Shown piece after piece: positions 53,272-61,664 of a stretch of DNA of 64,000 bases (the stretch's first letter is position 1; the number at the start of each line of letters is the position of its first letter). Position numbers and translations under genes: made by a program. A model generated the notes under the pieces. The model did not search any database. It was not told where the DNA came from and was given only the letters and a program-made list of their open reading frames with translations. Origin of the DNA: Tengunoibacter tsumagoiensis. Lineage in GTDB: Bacteria; Chloroflexota; Ktedonobacteria; Ktedonobacterales; Ktedonobacteraceae. The stretch is taken from positions 2,107,001 to 2,171,000 of the forward strand of contig NZ_BIFR01000001.1 of assembly GCF_003967535.1 (NCBI RefSeq), in the 5' to 3' direction.

Positions 53272-53634
53272 ATGTCCGTAAATGATGTCGCCGAGATGGA
53301 GCAATTGTCCGTTGCGACAACTCAGATTCGTAACACCGTTGAGATCCCTGGAGCTCCTGCGGTGGTTTTGCAGACCCTGGACCTGGCTCGTCATGTGGCC
53401 ATTGATCCTAAAGGGAAACGTTATATCGTTGCTTCGTTTGATGACAATCATATGGGGCGCGGTTTTGTCTCTGCTGTCTTTCCACAACAGAATGGCTATC
53501 TAACTCTTGTACGCCTACCCTATTGCGAGTTTAGCTTTGATCGCCCTGAAGAAGCAGTTCAGCGCCACATAGAGCTGGTCGAAATTATTCAGCAAGGAAA
53601 GTTTAGAGCCTTCTTAAAGTCGCAACAGCAGTAG
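53272..53634 (+). CDS. hypothetical protein of 120 residues
   Basis: Soluble, mixed alpha/beta: MSVNDVAEMEQLSVATTQIR, then IAPK-like beta segments (YIVASFDDNHMGRGFVSAVFPQ; YLTLVRLPYCEFSFDRPEEAVQRHIELVEII) and a helical end. TAGGAG precedes ATG 53272 by about seven bases. No family is recognised. It follows the MoxR operon but after a 210-base gap. Confidence 0.65.
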   Translation: MSVNDVAEMEQLSVATTQIRNTVEIPGAPAVVLQTLDLARHVAIDPKGKRYIVASFDDNHMGRGFVSAVFPQQNGYLTLVRLPYCEFSFDRPEEAVQRHIELVEIIQQGKFRAFLKSQQQ

Positions 53635-53681
53635 AACTTTCTTTGTACAGAAAAACTGGGGCATTTATAGTTATAATGCCC

Positions 53682-53711
53682 TTGACAGACCACTAATGTA
53701 TTCCGTATACT
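53682..53711 (+). promoter_or_regulatory. strong promoter (TTGACA-18-TATACT)
   Basis: A perfect -35 TTGACA at 53682-53687 and TATACT at 53706-53711 with an 18-base spacer. A leader of about 110 bases runs to the small gene at 53826. Confidence 0.75.
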
Positions 53712-53825
53712 TGGAAATGTTAGGGATTGACGACACAATCCTCTCGATGAACTTGTCATCAGAACTGTGTTGCCTCTAAGAAAAAACATTTATTAGCACA
53801 CACTTCTTGAAAGGAGATGGCGACT

Positions 53826-54017
53826 ATGACAGATCATACAGCTACTGCAAGCCTGTATTGCCTGGGCGATCATGCGTTTTTTGCTGATTGCGCTCGTTTT
53901 GTCATGCCCATCACCTATAAAGATCCTGGCTCTTATGTTATCCTCACAGCTCGTCCCAAGACTGTGGCCCAGGGGAGCAGTGTGCCCATTTCCAGGGGGA
54001 GACCGCCATTAAAATGA
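53826..54017 (+). CDS. small protein of 63 residues, unknown
   Basis: MTDHTATASLYCLGDHAFFADCARFV, then MPITYKDPGSYVILTARPK and a basic end. AAAGGAG lies nine bases before ATG 53826 and only directly next to the other ATG (53817), so 53826 is preferred. It has its own strong promoter and a terminator immediately after, so it is likely expressed. Two Cys, Asp and His residues near the start might bind metal; no family is recognised. A small RNA that merely contains an open frame is the alternative. Confidence 0.5.
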   Translation: MTDHTATASLYCLGDHAFFADCARFVMPITYKDPGSYVILTARPKTVAQGSSVPISRGRPPLK

Positions 54018-54045
54018 GAAAAAGCGGTAAGTAACAACCCTCCGA

Positions 54046-54088
54046 CCGTGGGCACTGGGCATAGAAAATCCAGTTCCACGGTTTTTTA
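54046..54088 (+). terminator. rho-independent terminator
   Basis: CCGTGG (54046-54051) with ACTGG pairs with CCAGT and CCACGG (54076-54081), followed by T6. Confidence 0.8.
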
Positions 54089-54355
54089 TTGCACTTTTTT
54101 ATGCTGGCTTTGTGTAACTGTGCTGTTGTTATGGTATCGGGAGGCTTTGATGTTCTGGTAAAAGTGATGATCTGTGAAAAGCAAGGTGGTAATGAGGGTC
54201 AGGTCTGAGGTTGCTCTTTCCTGAGAGGGCGGAAATTGAAGAATTAAAAATGTATTTCGTGTATTGTGAGTGACTGGTAATTTAAAGGCGATTTGTACAC
54301 TGTGAATTATGAAAAAGCAGTAGTAGCCGTTTGAAGATGATAAAGGAGAAATCCC
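54089..54355. other. AT-rich intergenic region before ABC exporter operon
   Basis: No ORF or structured RNA noticed. It must hold the promoter of the ABC operon but no pair of boxes is convincing. Confidence 0.3.
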
Positions 54356-55312
54356 TTGGCTATTCAAGAGCAGACAATCCATTCTCGTTTGTTAAAGAAC
54401 GTGGTGATAGATACATCAAAAGATGCGGTGGTGATCGATGGGGTCTCAAAGATTTTTAAGAAATCACAGCCATTATTTCGGCGCGCTAAGACAAAGTCCG
54501 CCGAACTGGAGGTCGTGCGCGAGGTACGAGCAGTTGACGATATTAGTCTAACGATCAAGCACCGAGAGATTGTGGGAATCTTAGGTGCGAACGGTTCGGG
54601 CAAATCAACGTTAATTCGCATGCTTTCAACTTTGCTTATTCCTGATCGTGGTCGAATTAGCATCTTTGGCTACGATGTCGTCAAAGACGAGCGCGTTGTC
54701 CAGCGTCTAATCAATCGTGTGAGCGTAGAAGCCTCATTTTTCAAGAAGCTCTCTCCGATGGAGAACCTGCTGTATGCGGCCCGGCTCTACAATATGTCTG
54801 GCTCAGAGGCGCGCACAATGATTAAAGATCTGTTGACGCGTCTGGGGATTAAGGCCAATCGCATTAATGCGCCTCTGGAAGATATGTCGCGTGGTATGCA
54901 GCAGAAAGTTGCGATTGCGCGGGCGTTTCTCACTTCTCCTATCGTACTCCTGCTGGATGAGCCTACTACAGGACTGGATCCACGTTCCAAGCTAGATGTA
55001 CAGACCTTTGTTCATGATCTGCGCGATAAGCATGACGCCACCATCTTGATTACGACCCATGATATGGAAGAGGCTGAGGCGCTCTGTGATCGGGTTGCGA
55101 TTATCGACAAGGGGCGCATGGTTGCATTGGGCACGACCGAAGAGCTGCGCCGGACTGTGACCAATCTGATGGGACGCCGCGAGCTGGTCTCATTGAACGA
55201 AGTCTTTATGCACTATACCGCTGCCCATACGATTACAGAGGAAGATATCAAGCTCTATGGCTCGTGGGAAAAAGCATTTGAGGCGCTTGAAGCGCAACGT
55301 GAAGAAGAGTAA
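54356..55312 (+). CDS. ABC-2 type transporter ATP-binding protein
   Basis: 318 residues. Walker A GILGANGSGKSTLIRML, a Q-loop-like RVSVEASFF, signature-like MSRGMQQKVAIARAF, Walker B VLLLDEPTTGLDPRS and the H-loop TTHDMEEAE. The signature has MSRGMQQ in place of LSGGQ, as in some ABC-2 ATPases. TTG 54356 follows AAAGGAG. It is paired with the permease gene 17 bases downstream. Exports an unknown substrate (drug, lipid or polysaccharide). Confidence 0.94.
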   Translation: MAIQEQTIHSRLLKNVVIDTSKDAVVIDGVSKIFKKSQPLFRRAKTKSAELEVVREVRAVDDISLTIKHREIVGILGANGSGKSTLIRMLSTLLIPDRGRISIFGYDVVKDERVVQRLINRVSVEASFFKKLSPMENLLYAARLYNMSGSEARTMIKDLLTRLGIKANRINAPLEDMSRGMQQKVAIARAFLTSPIVLLLDEPTTGLDPRSKLDVQTFVHDLRDKHDATILITTHDMEEAEALCDRVAIIDKGRMVALGTTEELRRTVTNLMGRRELVSLNEVFMHYTAAHTITEEDIKLYGSWEKAFEALEAQREEE

Positions 55313-55329
55313 AAGGGGAAGAAGCACTT

Positions 55330-56169
55330 ATGTCATCAATGATTCATCAGGGTCGGGCTGCCTATGCGTTTTTTGAGCGCAACTGGAATCTTACCAAGCG
55401 CTACTGGGCCTGGGAGATTGTCTGGCTTTTCTATAATATTGTGAACTCGATGTCTGTTACCTTTATCGGCGAAGGTGCAGGCGGCATCGCTAATGTCAAA
55501 CTCAGTCCAGAGTCGACCAATCGTCTTATTCTCACGCTGCTGATCGGCACATCAGTCTGGTCGTATCTTAGCGTCACCTTTGAAGGGGTGACGGATATGA
55601 TCACGATGGAGCGCTGGGAAGGCACGATTGAGCACACGTTTATGGCACCGATCTCACGCTTTACCCATCTGGTGGGAAGCTGCTGGTTTGCAATCGTCCA
55701 TGGACTGCTCTTTACCTGTATTCAGCTCTTTGTTGTGAGCCTGTTCTTTCATCTTGATCTGAGTAATGCGAACTATCTGACTGCGGCCTTTATGCTGATT
55801 CTGGGAAGCCTCTCATTTATTGGATTGGGCATCGGTGCATCAGTGTTACCGCTTCTGTTTACCGAGCGTGGCACGCAGATGTCCTATATCGTGCGAGCGA
55901 TCTTACTGGTCGTCTCCGGTGTCTACTACAGCGTCACTGTCTTGCCTGGTTGGATGCAGGTCCTATCGATCTTCTCACCTGCGACCTATGTCTTAAATGG
56001 TCTGCGTGCTGGTCTGATGGATGGGGCACCGATCTGGTCGATAACCATCTGGAACGATATCTGGCCTTTGATTATTGCAGGTATTGTGAGCCTGCCTCTG
56101 GGCATCTACATCTTTGGTGTAGCTGAGCGCTATGCGAAACGTACCGGGAAGCTCAAGAGAAACGGTTAA
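55330..56169 (+). CDS. ABC-2 type transporter permease
   Basis: 279 residues and six transmembrane helices typical of ABC2_membrane proteins: MITMERWEGTIEHTFMAPISRFTHLVGS is the coupling-helix region (E-x-x-x-GTxE-x-x-x-xxPxS) and IVRAILLVVSGVYYSVTVLPGWMQVLSIFSPATYVLNGLRAGLMDG the C-terminal family motif (quoted in parts). AAGGGGAAG precedes ATG 55330. Partner of the ATPase upstream. Confidence 0.93.
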   Translation: MSSMIHQGRAAYAFFERNWNLTKRYWAWEIVWLFYNIVNSMSVTFIGEGAGGIANVKLSPESTNRLILTLLIGTSVWSYLSVTFEGVTDMITMERWEGTIEHTFMAPISRFTHLVGSCWFAIVHGLLFTCIQLFVVSLFFHLDLSNANYLTAAFMLILGSLSFIGLGIGASVLPLLFTERGTQMSYIVRAILLVVSGVYYSVTVLPGWMQVLSIFSPATYVLNGLRAGLMDGAPIWSITIWNDIWPLIIAGIVSLPLGIYIFGVAERYAKRTGKLKRNG

Positions 56170-56276
56170 CTGCTAAACGTTTCGGTGGACACTGTGAGCA
56201 TATCCGAAAGGTCGTATAGTCATTACGATGTAGATAGATCATGAACACAGTGTCTGCCAGAAAGAGGAGAGGTTTT

Positions 56277-57263
56277 ATGATGACACAGCCTGTCTTGCCA
56301 GATGGTTTTACGACACGAGCGGCTCGTTGGAGTGATCTGGAAGAGGTTTGTGAAGTAATGCGTGCCTGTGATCACCAGTTGTTTGGACGCTCAGAGGTTA
56401 CCGTTCAAGTTATGGAGCGTGAATGGAGTAGTCCTGACTTTGATCTTACTCATGATTGTTGGGTGATCCTGGCTCCAGAGGGAAAGGTCATTGCAGTTGC
56501 CAGTCTGGAGCAAGAAGCTTATGTGCAACTTTTTGCGGTCGGTTTTGTGCATCCAGAATATGAGCGGCGAGGTCTGGGGAGCTATTTAATGAGTCTGATC
56601 GAAGAGCGGGCTCAACAGATGGTCGCTCTGGCGCCTCCTGAAGCAAGGGTTACCCTTCGGATCGGAGCTAACGAGAACCATGTTGCGAAGCAGCAATTGT
56701 TGATACGTCACGGATATAATCTCACGCGACATTTCTGGCGCATGAAGATCGAGCTTAATGAGGCCCCACCAGCCCCACAATGGCCTCCCAATATGGAGCT
56801 GCGGCCTTTTACCTGGGAGATGGAGCGGATCGTTTTTGATGTTGCTGAAGAGGCTTTTCAAGACCACTGGGGGCATCTGCCTCAGTCTTTTGAGCAATGG
56901 CAGCATTGGCTGACGAAGAATCCAACGTTTGATCCAACGTTATGGTATCTGCCGACATCTGGTGAGGAGATCGCTGGTCTTGCCCTGTGTAGTCTTGATG
57001 AGGGCAATGGTTGGGTGAATGAACTGGCAATTCGGCGTCCGTGGCGTCGTCATGGTCTGGCTCTGGCTCTCCTTCACCATGCGTTTGGCGAATTCTATCG
57101 TCGTGGCATCAAAGACGTGTATCTATACGTTGATGCGGAGAGTCTAACGGGTGCCACGAGGCTGTACGAGAAGGCCGGTATGCATGTCTTCCGAGTCACC
57201 AATCGTTATATCAAAGAGCTTCGGGCTGGCATAGAGCTCAGTACCGAGATGCTTGAAGTATAG
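56277..57263 (+). CDS. tandem-GNAT acetyltransferase, copy 1
   Basis: 328 residues with two GNAT folds: the first about 8-160 (AARWSDLEEVCEVMRACD; VGFVHPEYERRGLGSYLMSLIEERA as acetyl-CoA loop), the second about 170-315 (WVNELAIRRPWRRHGLALALLHHAFGEFYRRGIKDVYLYVD, given in part; TGATRLYEKAGMHVFR). ATG 56277 follows GGAGAGG; the ATG at 56241 is not supported. It is the first of three related genes in a row. Substrate unknown; the double-GNAT layout is like MshD (mycothiol synthase) but no further support exists. Confidence 0.88.
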   Translation: MMTQPVLPDGFTTRAARWSDLEEVCEVMRACDHQLFGRSEVTVQVMEREWSSPDFDLTHDCWVILAPEGKVIAVASLEQEAYVQLFAVGFVHPEYERRGLGSYLMSLIEERAQQMVALAPPEARVTLRIGANENHVAKQQLLIRHGYNLTRHFWRMKIELNEAPPAPQWPPNMELRPFTWEMERIVFDVAEEAFQDHWGHLPQSFEQWQHWLTKNPTFDPTLWYLPTSGEEIAGLALCSLDEGNGWVNELAIRRPWRRHGLALALLHHAFGEFYRRGIKDVYLYVDAESLTGATRLYEKAGMHVFRVTNRYIKELRAGIELSTEMLEV

Positions 57264-57347
57264 ATCTTTGTCATCATTAGACAGTTATTGGCCACCTTTT
57301 TTTTATGCTGTATGAAAAGAATGTGCTATCTCGATAGCTAGAAAGAT

Positions 57348-58343
57348 ATGTGCACAATGCAAAGAGTCACTTATCCACAAGATTTGATGGTGCGCCCTGC
57401 CGGCGTTGCCGATCTACCAGCCATTGTTGAGCTGGTTCGTTTCTGCGAGGCTGAGTTTGATGGGCAAGCAGAGACAACCCTGGAAAGTATGCAGGCGCTC
57501 TGGAGCAGGTCTGATTTTGATCCCGAGACTGAGACCTGGGCTGTCTCTGAGTCCACCGGTAAACTGGTTGCTTATGCTCGTATAGAACATCGCAAGCATG
57601 CGATTCTCTTCTTTCATTGTTATGTGTCACCATCCTATCGCTGGCAGGGTATAGAGGAGCATCTGTTAGAGCATAGTGAACAGAGAGCACAGGCATATAT
57701 TCGAGAGGCTGATCCAGAGGTGCGTGTGAGCCTGATAGCTGGATGTAGTGATCACGATCATGACTCAATGGCCTTTTTCGAGCACCAGGGATTCTTACAT
57801 GTACGCAGCTTCTGGCGGATGAACATTGAGCTTCATGAAGCACCTCCGCAGGCGCAGTGGGCCGAAGGTCTTCATGTCCAGCGTATGCAGCCTGGAATGG
57901 AGCGTGCCGTCTATGAGGCTGATGAAGAGATCTTCCGGGATCACTGGGGCCACCTGCCAGCTACATATGAAGAGTGGTCTAACCACTCCCTTCCACAACC
58001 AGGAGTTGATTCCTCATTCTGGTTTTTAGCAATGGCCGGGGATGAGATTGCTGGCATCGCGCTCTGTAAAGATGGGAAAGAGAATGGTGGTTGGGTCCGT
58101 GTTCTGGGTGTTCGCAGGCCCTGGCGGCGCAACAAGGTTGGCCTCTCCTTGCTCCACCATGCCTTCGAAGAATTTTATCGACGTGGCATCAAGCAGGTGT
58201 ATCTGAGCGTGGATGCCTTAAGTCTGACGGATGCGACCCATTTGTATACTCGTGCTGGAATGCATGTTGACCGACAAATACATCGTTACGAGAAGGAGCT
58301 GCGCGCGGGGAAAGAGTTACGAATTCTGACCCTCAACGTCTAA
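57348..58343 (+). CDS. tandem-GNAT acetyltransferase, copy 2
   Basis: 331 residues, paralogue of copy 1 with the same two folds (FHCYVSPSYRWQGIEEHLLEHSEQRA; WVRVLGVRRPWRRNKVGLSLLHHAFEEFYRRGIKQVYLSVD, in part). In the first domain the acetyl-CoA loop reads R-W-Q-G-I-E-E, while copy 1 has R-R-G-L-G, so that domain may no longer bind the cofactor. The second domain keeps RRPWRRNKVG. Start ATG 57348 has a weak AGAAAG upstream. A frame of identical type follows. Confidence 0.85.
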   Translation: MCTMQRVTYPQDLMVRPAGVADLPAIVELVRFCEAEFDGQAETTLESMQALWSRSDFDPETETWAVSESTGKLVAYARIEHRKHAILFFHCYVSPSYRWQGIEEHLLEHSEQRAQAYIREADPEVRVSLIAGCSDHDHDSMAFFEHQGFLHVRSFWRMNIELHEAPPQAQWAEGLHVQRMQPGMERAVYEADEEIFRDHWGHLPATYEEWSNHSLPQPGVDSSFWFLAMAGDEIAGIALCKDGKENGGWVRVLGVRRPWRRNKVGLSLLHHAFEEFYRRGIKQVYLSVDALSLTDATHLYTRAGMHVDRQIHRYEKELRAGKELRILTLNV

Positions 58344-58411
58344 AGTCAGCTTTAAGACTGCCCGGCTCATTCTGCTATAAATTCAAAGGGAGAGGGATCT
58401 CTCTTGCAAGA

Positions 58412-59113
58412 ATGGAGCACATTGTGATGATTATACGCCTGAGTAATCTATCGACCCGCCCTCCGGTACTGGACGATCTTTCATCCGTCACTGCTCTGGT
58501 GGCTCGCTGTGATCTCCCTCTGACTGGTCTGGCAGAGGTGGTAGAGGAAGATATAAATCGACGTTGGTTTGCTCCGGGTTTTCAATTGGCGACAGATGCC
58601 TGGACAATCATCACTCATACCAATGACATTATTAGCTATGCGGATATTCATAGCAAACTTGATGGACAGACACTGGAATTTGAAATTTTTTTACGTGTAC
58701 ACCCCGCCTATAGACACCGTGGTATTGAAACATTGTTGATCTGGTTAATTGAGGAGCGAGCCCGTCAGATTCTGGAAGAGTTTTCGGATCGGCTCCGTGT
58801 AGTTTTAAGTATCGCGCTTCCTGTACAGGATCAGTCGATTATTGACCTCTTTGAGCATCAGGGGTATCTGCTGACCCATACTTTCTGGAGACTGCTCTTT
58901 GAGCATAATGCACAGCAGCAAGAACGTTTTTCATCATCGAATAGACAGATGGTCGATCTGGTCATTGAGACAACAAATCTTCAAGGTGATTCCGTTGTAC
59001 GCCGGCAGACTGGCATCTATTCGGCTCGTCAATATGGTCTGTATGAAAAAATCATTCGTGAGCCGGTGGCTCAGATGAAGAAGCACTTCGAATGTGAAGA
59101 GCTGTTAGCATAA
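58412..59113 (+). CDS. GNAT-like protein, copy 3, truncated to one domain
   Basis: 233 residues. The first GNAT fold is retained (RVHPAYRHRGIETLLIWLIEERARQILEE), but after residue ~170 the second domain of the other copies is replaced by a short, unrelated tail (DLVIETTNLQGDSVVRRQTGIYSA). It may be a decayed or specialised copy. Start 58412 or 58427 (GGAG nine bases upstream) cannot be fixed. A terminator follows at 59152. Confidence 0.75.
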   Translation: MEHIVMIIRLSNLSTRPPVLDDLSSVTALVARCDLPLTGLAEVVEEDINRRWFAPGFQLATDAWTIITHTNDIISYADIHSKLDGQTLEFEIFLRVHPAYRHRGIETLLIWLIEERARQILEEFSDRLRVVLSIALPVQDQSIIDLFEHQGYLLTHTFWRLLFEHNAQQQERFSSSNRQMVDLVIETTNLQGDSVVRRQTGIYSARQYGLYEKIIREPVAQMKKHFECEELLA

Positions 59114-59151
59114 GAAGTTGCCTATTTGTTTGATAGTGTCTCCCTAACGAT

Positions 59152-59199
59152 AAGAGTAAAGGCCTATTATAGATTTATAAGCTTTTACTCTTTTTTTTA
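59152..59199 (+). terminator. rho-independent terminator after the GNAT cluster
   Basis: AAGAGTAAA (59152-59160) pairs with TTTACTCTT (59184-59192), followed by T7. Confidence 0.75.
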
Positions 59200-59625
59200 T
59201 GTTTGAATCTTTGAGTTTGTAAAAATGATTTTTTAAATAATTTACTTACTAGGTGCATAAAGAAATGATATTAAAAATGATAAAAATGATATTCATTTTT
59301 GTGTATACATTCATGTATACTTAAAATAAGCGAAAAATGTAAATTCTATGTCAATAGTAGAGCTCCATGAAGTAGCGAAGAGCTCAAAAATGGAAGAACA
59401 AAATTAAATTATGTAACTAGTACTCTGTTACTGGCCATATGAAAAGGCTAAGTGGGTTATAAATACCCCTTGTATCTTGGTCATCTGCCTATATAGGCAT
59501 TTCAAAAGAAAGGAACAAGGTACTAGACACATTGTAATGTTTTCATCTTTAGGATTAACCAATACCATCTTAGTTGGGGTCCTACAGTGTTAATGTAGAG
59601 AATAACGGATTAGGAGAAAAATTCC
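59200..59625. other. AT-rich intergenic region upstream of secreted protein gene
   Basis: Strongly AT-rich, with short A/T tracts (aaaaatgata repeats near 59270-59290) and palindromes at 59282-59300 and 59303-59320. No ORF was noticed. The base composition differs from the surrounding core genes. Confidence 0.5.
59303..59320. promoter_or_regulatory. operator-like palindrome
   Basis: GTATACAT-TC-ATGTATAC is a perfect 8-bp inverted repeat with a 2-base centre. It is followed by TTAAAATAAG and preceded by another palindrome (AAAAATGA-TAT-TCATTTTT, 59282-59300). It includes a TATACT-like -10 element, so a repressor could act here. The regulator is unknown. Confidence 0.45.
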
Positions 59626-60138
59626 ATGCTAAGTAAGAAATTATTTGTCGCTTCTGTGTTGGCTATCGTTCTTTTTTTTACTTTTTCAATTTCCACTTTC
59701 GCTCAATCAGTTACTTCTCCAGATGTTTCGCAACCCAATAAAACATATGCAAAAATTTCACCACTAGAAAAATATACCACAGGTAAATATTCTCCTAATG
59801 ATCTCATTGCAGTATGTTCAGCTAGCCTTAATGCAGATCAAAATAATCCTACCATGCTAGAGGGAAATACTGAAGTTATTTGTAGCGAACCTCTAGAAGT
59901 AACGGTAAATAGTTATGCAGATTATTGTACTGCTTGGGCATGGGGAGTGTGTTGGGGAAGTTGGGATAACAAAGCCTCATATTCTCAATGTAGTATGGAT
60001 TATACTACTGATTTATTCTGTGGTACATTTTACAAAACTACAGGGAAAAATCAGGTTTGGCGGTTTCGATCAGAAATTTGTGTTGTTTTTACAACTGGCA
60101 CAGAATGTACCGAAGAATATAAAGTAGTCACTTTCTAA
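59626..60138 (+). CDS. secreted cysteine-rich protein
   Basis: 170 residues with a clear signal peptide (MLSKKLFVASVLAIVLFFTF... cut near STFA-QS at about residue 26). The mature part has eight cysteines spread over about 100 residues (VCSAS, VICSE, DYCTA, GVCWG, QCSMD, LFCGT, EICVV, TECTE) and aromatic clusters (AWAWGVCWGSW), suggesting a disulfide-bonded beta fold. TAGGAG lies upstream of ATG 59626. It is AT-rich and flanked by AT-rich DNA and terminators, so it may be of foreign origin. No family is recognised; a small secreted toxin, adhesin or effector is possible. Confidence 0.7.
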   Translation: MLSKKLFVASVLAIVLFFTFSISTFAQSVTSPDVSQPNKTYAKISPLEKYTTGKYSPNDLIAVCSASLNADQNNPTMLEGNTEVICSEPLEVTVNSYADYCTAWAWGVCWGSWDNKASYSQCSMDYTTDLFCGTFYKTTGKNQVWRFRSEICVVFTTGTECTEEYKVVTF

Positions 60139-60156
60139 ATATTAGTAACATTTCAC

Positions 60157-60204
60157 AAAGGAACTACTGCTAGTATAATGTATACTAATGAGTAGTTCCT
60201 TTTA
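60157..60204 (+). terminator. rho-independent terminator
   Basis: AAAGGAACTACT (60157-60168) pairs with AGTAGTTCCTTT, with an additional TAGTATA / TATACTA inner stem, followed by TTTT. Confidence 0.8.
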
Positions 60205-60278
60205 CGTATTTGCCTGATGGCAAACGTATATGTATGTAAGATCAGTCACGAAAATAGTGATGACAATGAAAGGAAAAT

Positions 60279-60827
60279 ATGGCACATACCGATCCGAAGG
60301 AAGAGATTATTGCGCATCTGAGCGCTGTTCGAATCGCCCCAAATGGATCAGATGGCAGCAGGTCTGTAGATTCTACTGCAAGTAAAGCTCGAAAAACGTT
60401 TCATTTTCTCAAAGATCAACATCAAGCTAAGCGTCAAGTTTTTGCTGTCACCATGCAAGAAAATGAATTCTATGAGGCATGCTTTCTTTGTGACCTCACA
60501 AAAGATGTGAACGGTAAGTGGCACATTCAAGACAGTCTAGGACTCTCTCAACCACAAAGAACGATTGAAAGAAAGCAGCCATGGGCAAATCTGACTGGTA
60601 GTGGATGGCCCAATCAGTTTTTCGCTGGGGGGTATGTCTTAGATGATAGCCAGCAGACCGTTCAGCGTCTTCGCCTGGTCTCTGCCAATGGTGTAGTGAT
60701 GGAAGATAGGGTCAAAGATGGGTTGGTTTTGTTTCTGACAGAGCAGAAAGTTGTTTTGCCCTTTCATGTCTATCTTTATAATCAAGCGAATGAATTAGTC
60801 AATAGCCATCATTTATTTCCTCAATAG
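60279..60827 (+). CDS. hypothetical soluble protein of 182 residues
   Basis: MAHTDPKEEIIAHLSAVRIAP followed by several beta strands (KRQVFAVTMQENEFYEACFLCDL; QRLRLVSANGVVMEDRVKDGLVLFLTEQKVVLPFHVYLYN). AAAGGA precedes ATG 60279. The pattern resembles small sensor or binding domains but I do not recognise it. It lies after the terminator of the secreted-protein gene, with its own promoter presumably in the 60205-60278 gap. Confidence 0.65.
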   Translation: MAHTDPKEEIIAHLSAVRIAPNGSDGSRSVDSTASKARKTFHFLKDQHQAKRQVFAVTMQENEFYEACFLCDLTKDVNGKWHIQDSLGLSQPQRTIERKQPWANLTGSGWPNQFFAGGYVLDDSQQTVQRLRLVSANGVVMEDRVKDGLVLFLTEQKVVLPFHVYLYNQANELVNSHHLFPQ

Positions 60828-61014
60828 CTGCTCTCTCTACTCCTGTGGCTCTGAAGTTAGCGTATGCAAATATGCAGACAAATAGTTAGAAAAGAGGCCT
60901 ATTCTGTTACCATTTTTATGGAGATACGGTCCTATAACATAGTTATGCTCTAAGAATTGAGAATGAGAAGGATCGCTTTATGGGTTTCATCTTTCATGTT
61001 GGGGAGATATTTGT

Positions 61015-61152
61015 TTGCACATCGTGTTAATTATCCTTTTACTGGTCGCTGTCCTGCTCATACTTGTGGGGGCAGCTATCGCCTTGTTGACTCTATACGC
61101 TCTGGATAGTGCAGAGAGTCAACATCCTGAACATCTTCTTGAAGAAGAATAG
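61015..61152 (+). CDS. 45-residue single-helix membrane protein
   Basis: TTG 61015 lies eight bases after GGGGAG (61001-61006). The product MHIVLIILLLVAVLLILVG-AAIALLTLYALDSAES... has one transmembrane helix (residues 3-30) and a short acidic tail ending HLLEEE. It is too short for most gene callers. Small hydrophobic peptides with a charged tail are often regulators of larger membrane proteins. The reading frame, ribosome site and composition all support it; no family is known to me. Confidence 0.6.
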   Translation: MHIVLIILLLVAVLLILVGAAIALLTLYALDSAESQHPEHLLEEE

Positions 61153-61218
61153 CTGAGATCAAGAGCGACCAGGAATGTAGCGACCAGGAATATAAGGAAC
61201 GAAGCTTGATCTTTAGCT

Positions 61219-61587
61219 TTAAAGAGCCTGAATGAATTCCATCCGATTGCCGAAGGGATCACGAGTCTCAAAGCGTGTATAACCAGGAATCGGAATGCCA
61301 TCCAGAATCGCAAAACCCTGCTCAGCCAGTCTCTGTTTCCATGTTTCGATATCGTCAACTGCATAGGCAATATGCGCCTTTGTTGCAAGTCTTTCGACTC
61401 CATCCTCTGTTCCTACATGAATCTGCTGGCTCCCGCTTTGCAGCCAGAAGCCACCGCGCCCTTGCAGTGATACTGGCTTTTCAACCTCTTGCAGACCAAG
61501 GAGCTCACAATAGAAGGTGCGAGCGAGCTCCTCACTTCCGCGTGGAATGGTAATCTGAACGTGATGTATTCCTCTAATCGTGCTCAT
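61219..61587 (-). CDS. VOC family (glyoxalase/bleomycin resistance) protein
   Basis: 122 residues of the vicinal-oxygen-chelate fold: IRGIHHVQITIPRGSEELARTFYCELLGLQEVEKP, then IHVGTEDGVERLATKAHIAYAVDDIETWKQRLAEQGF and the C-terminal RFETRDPFGNRMEFIQ (given in part). The metal-ligand positions hold His (HHVQ), His (KAHIAYAV) and Glu (MEFIQ). Family members are isomerases, dioxygenases or drug-binding proteins; this one is unassigned. CAGGAG precedes ATG 61587. Confidence 0.9.
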   Translation of the reverse strand: MSTIRGIHHVQITIPRGSEELARTFYCELLGLQEVEKPVSLQGRGGFWLQSGSQQIHVGTEDGVERLATKAHIAYAVDDIETWKQRLAEQGFAILDGIPIPGYTRFETRDPFGNRMEFIQAL

Positions 61588-61664
61588 CGTACTCCTGACC
61601 TGCCTGTTTCGTACTGATTCTTCTGAAAACCATCATCTGTTCATGGTTGATGGGGCATGGGTAT

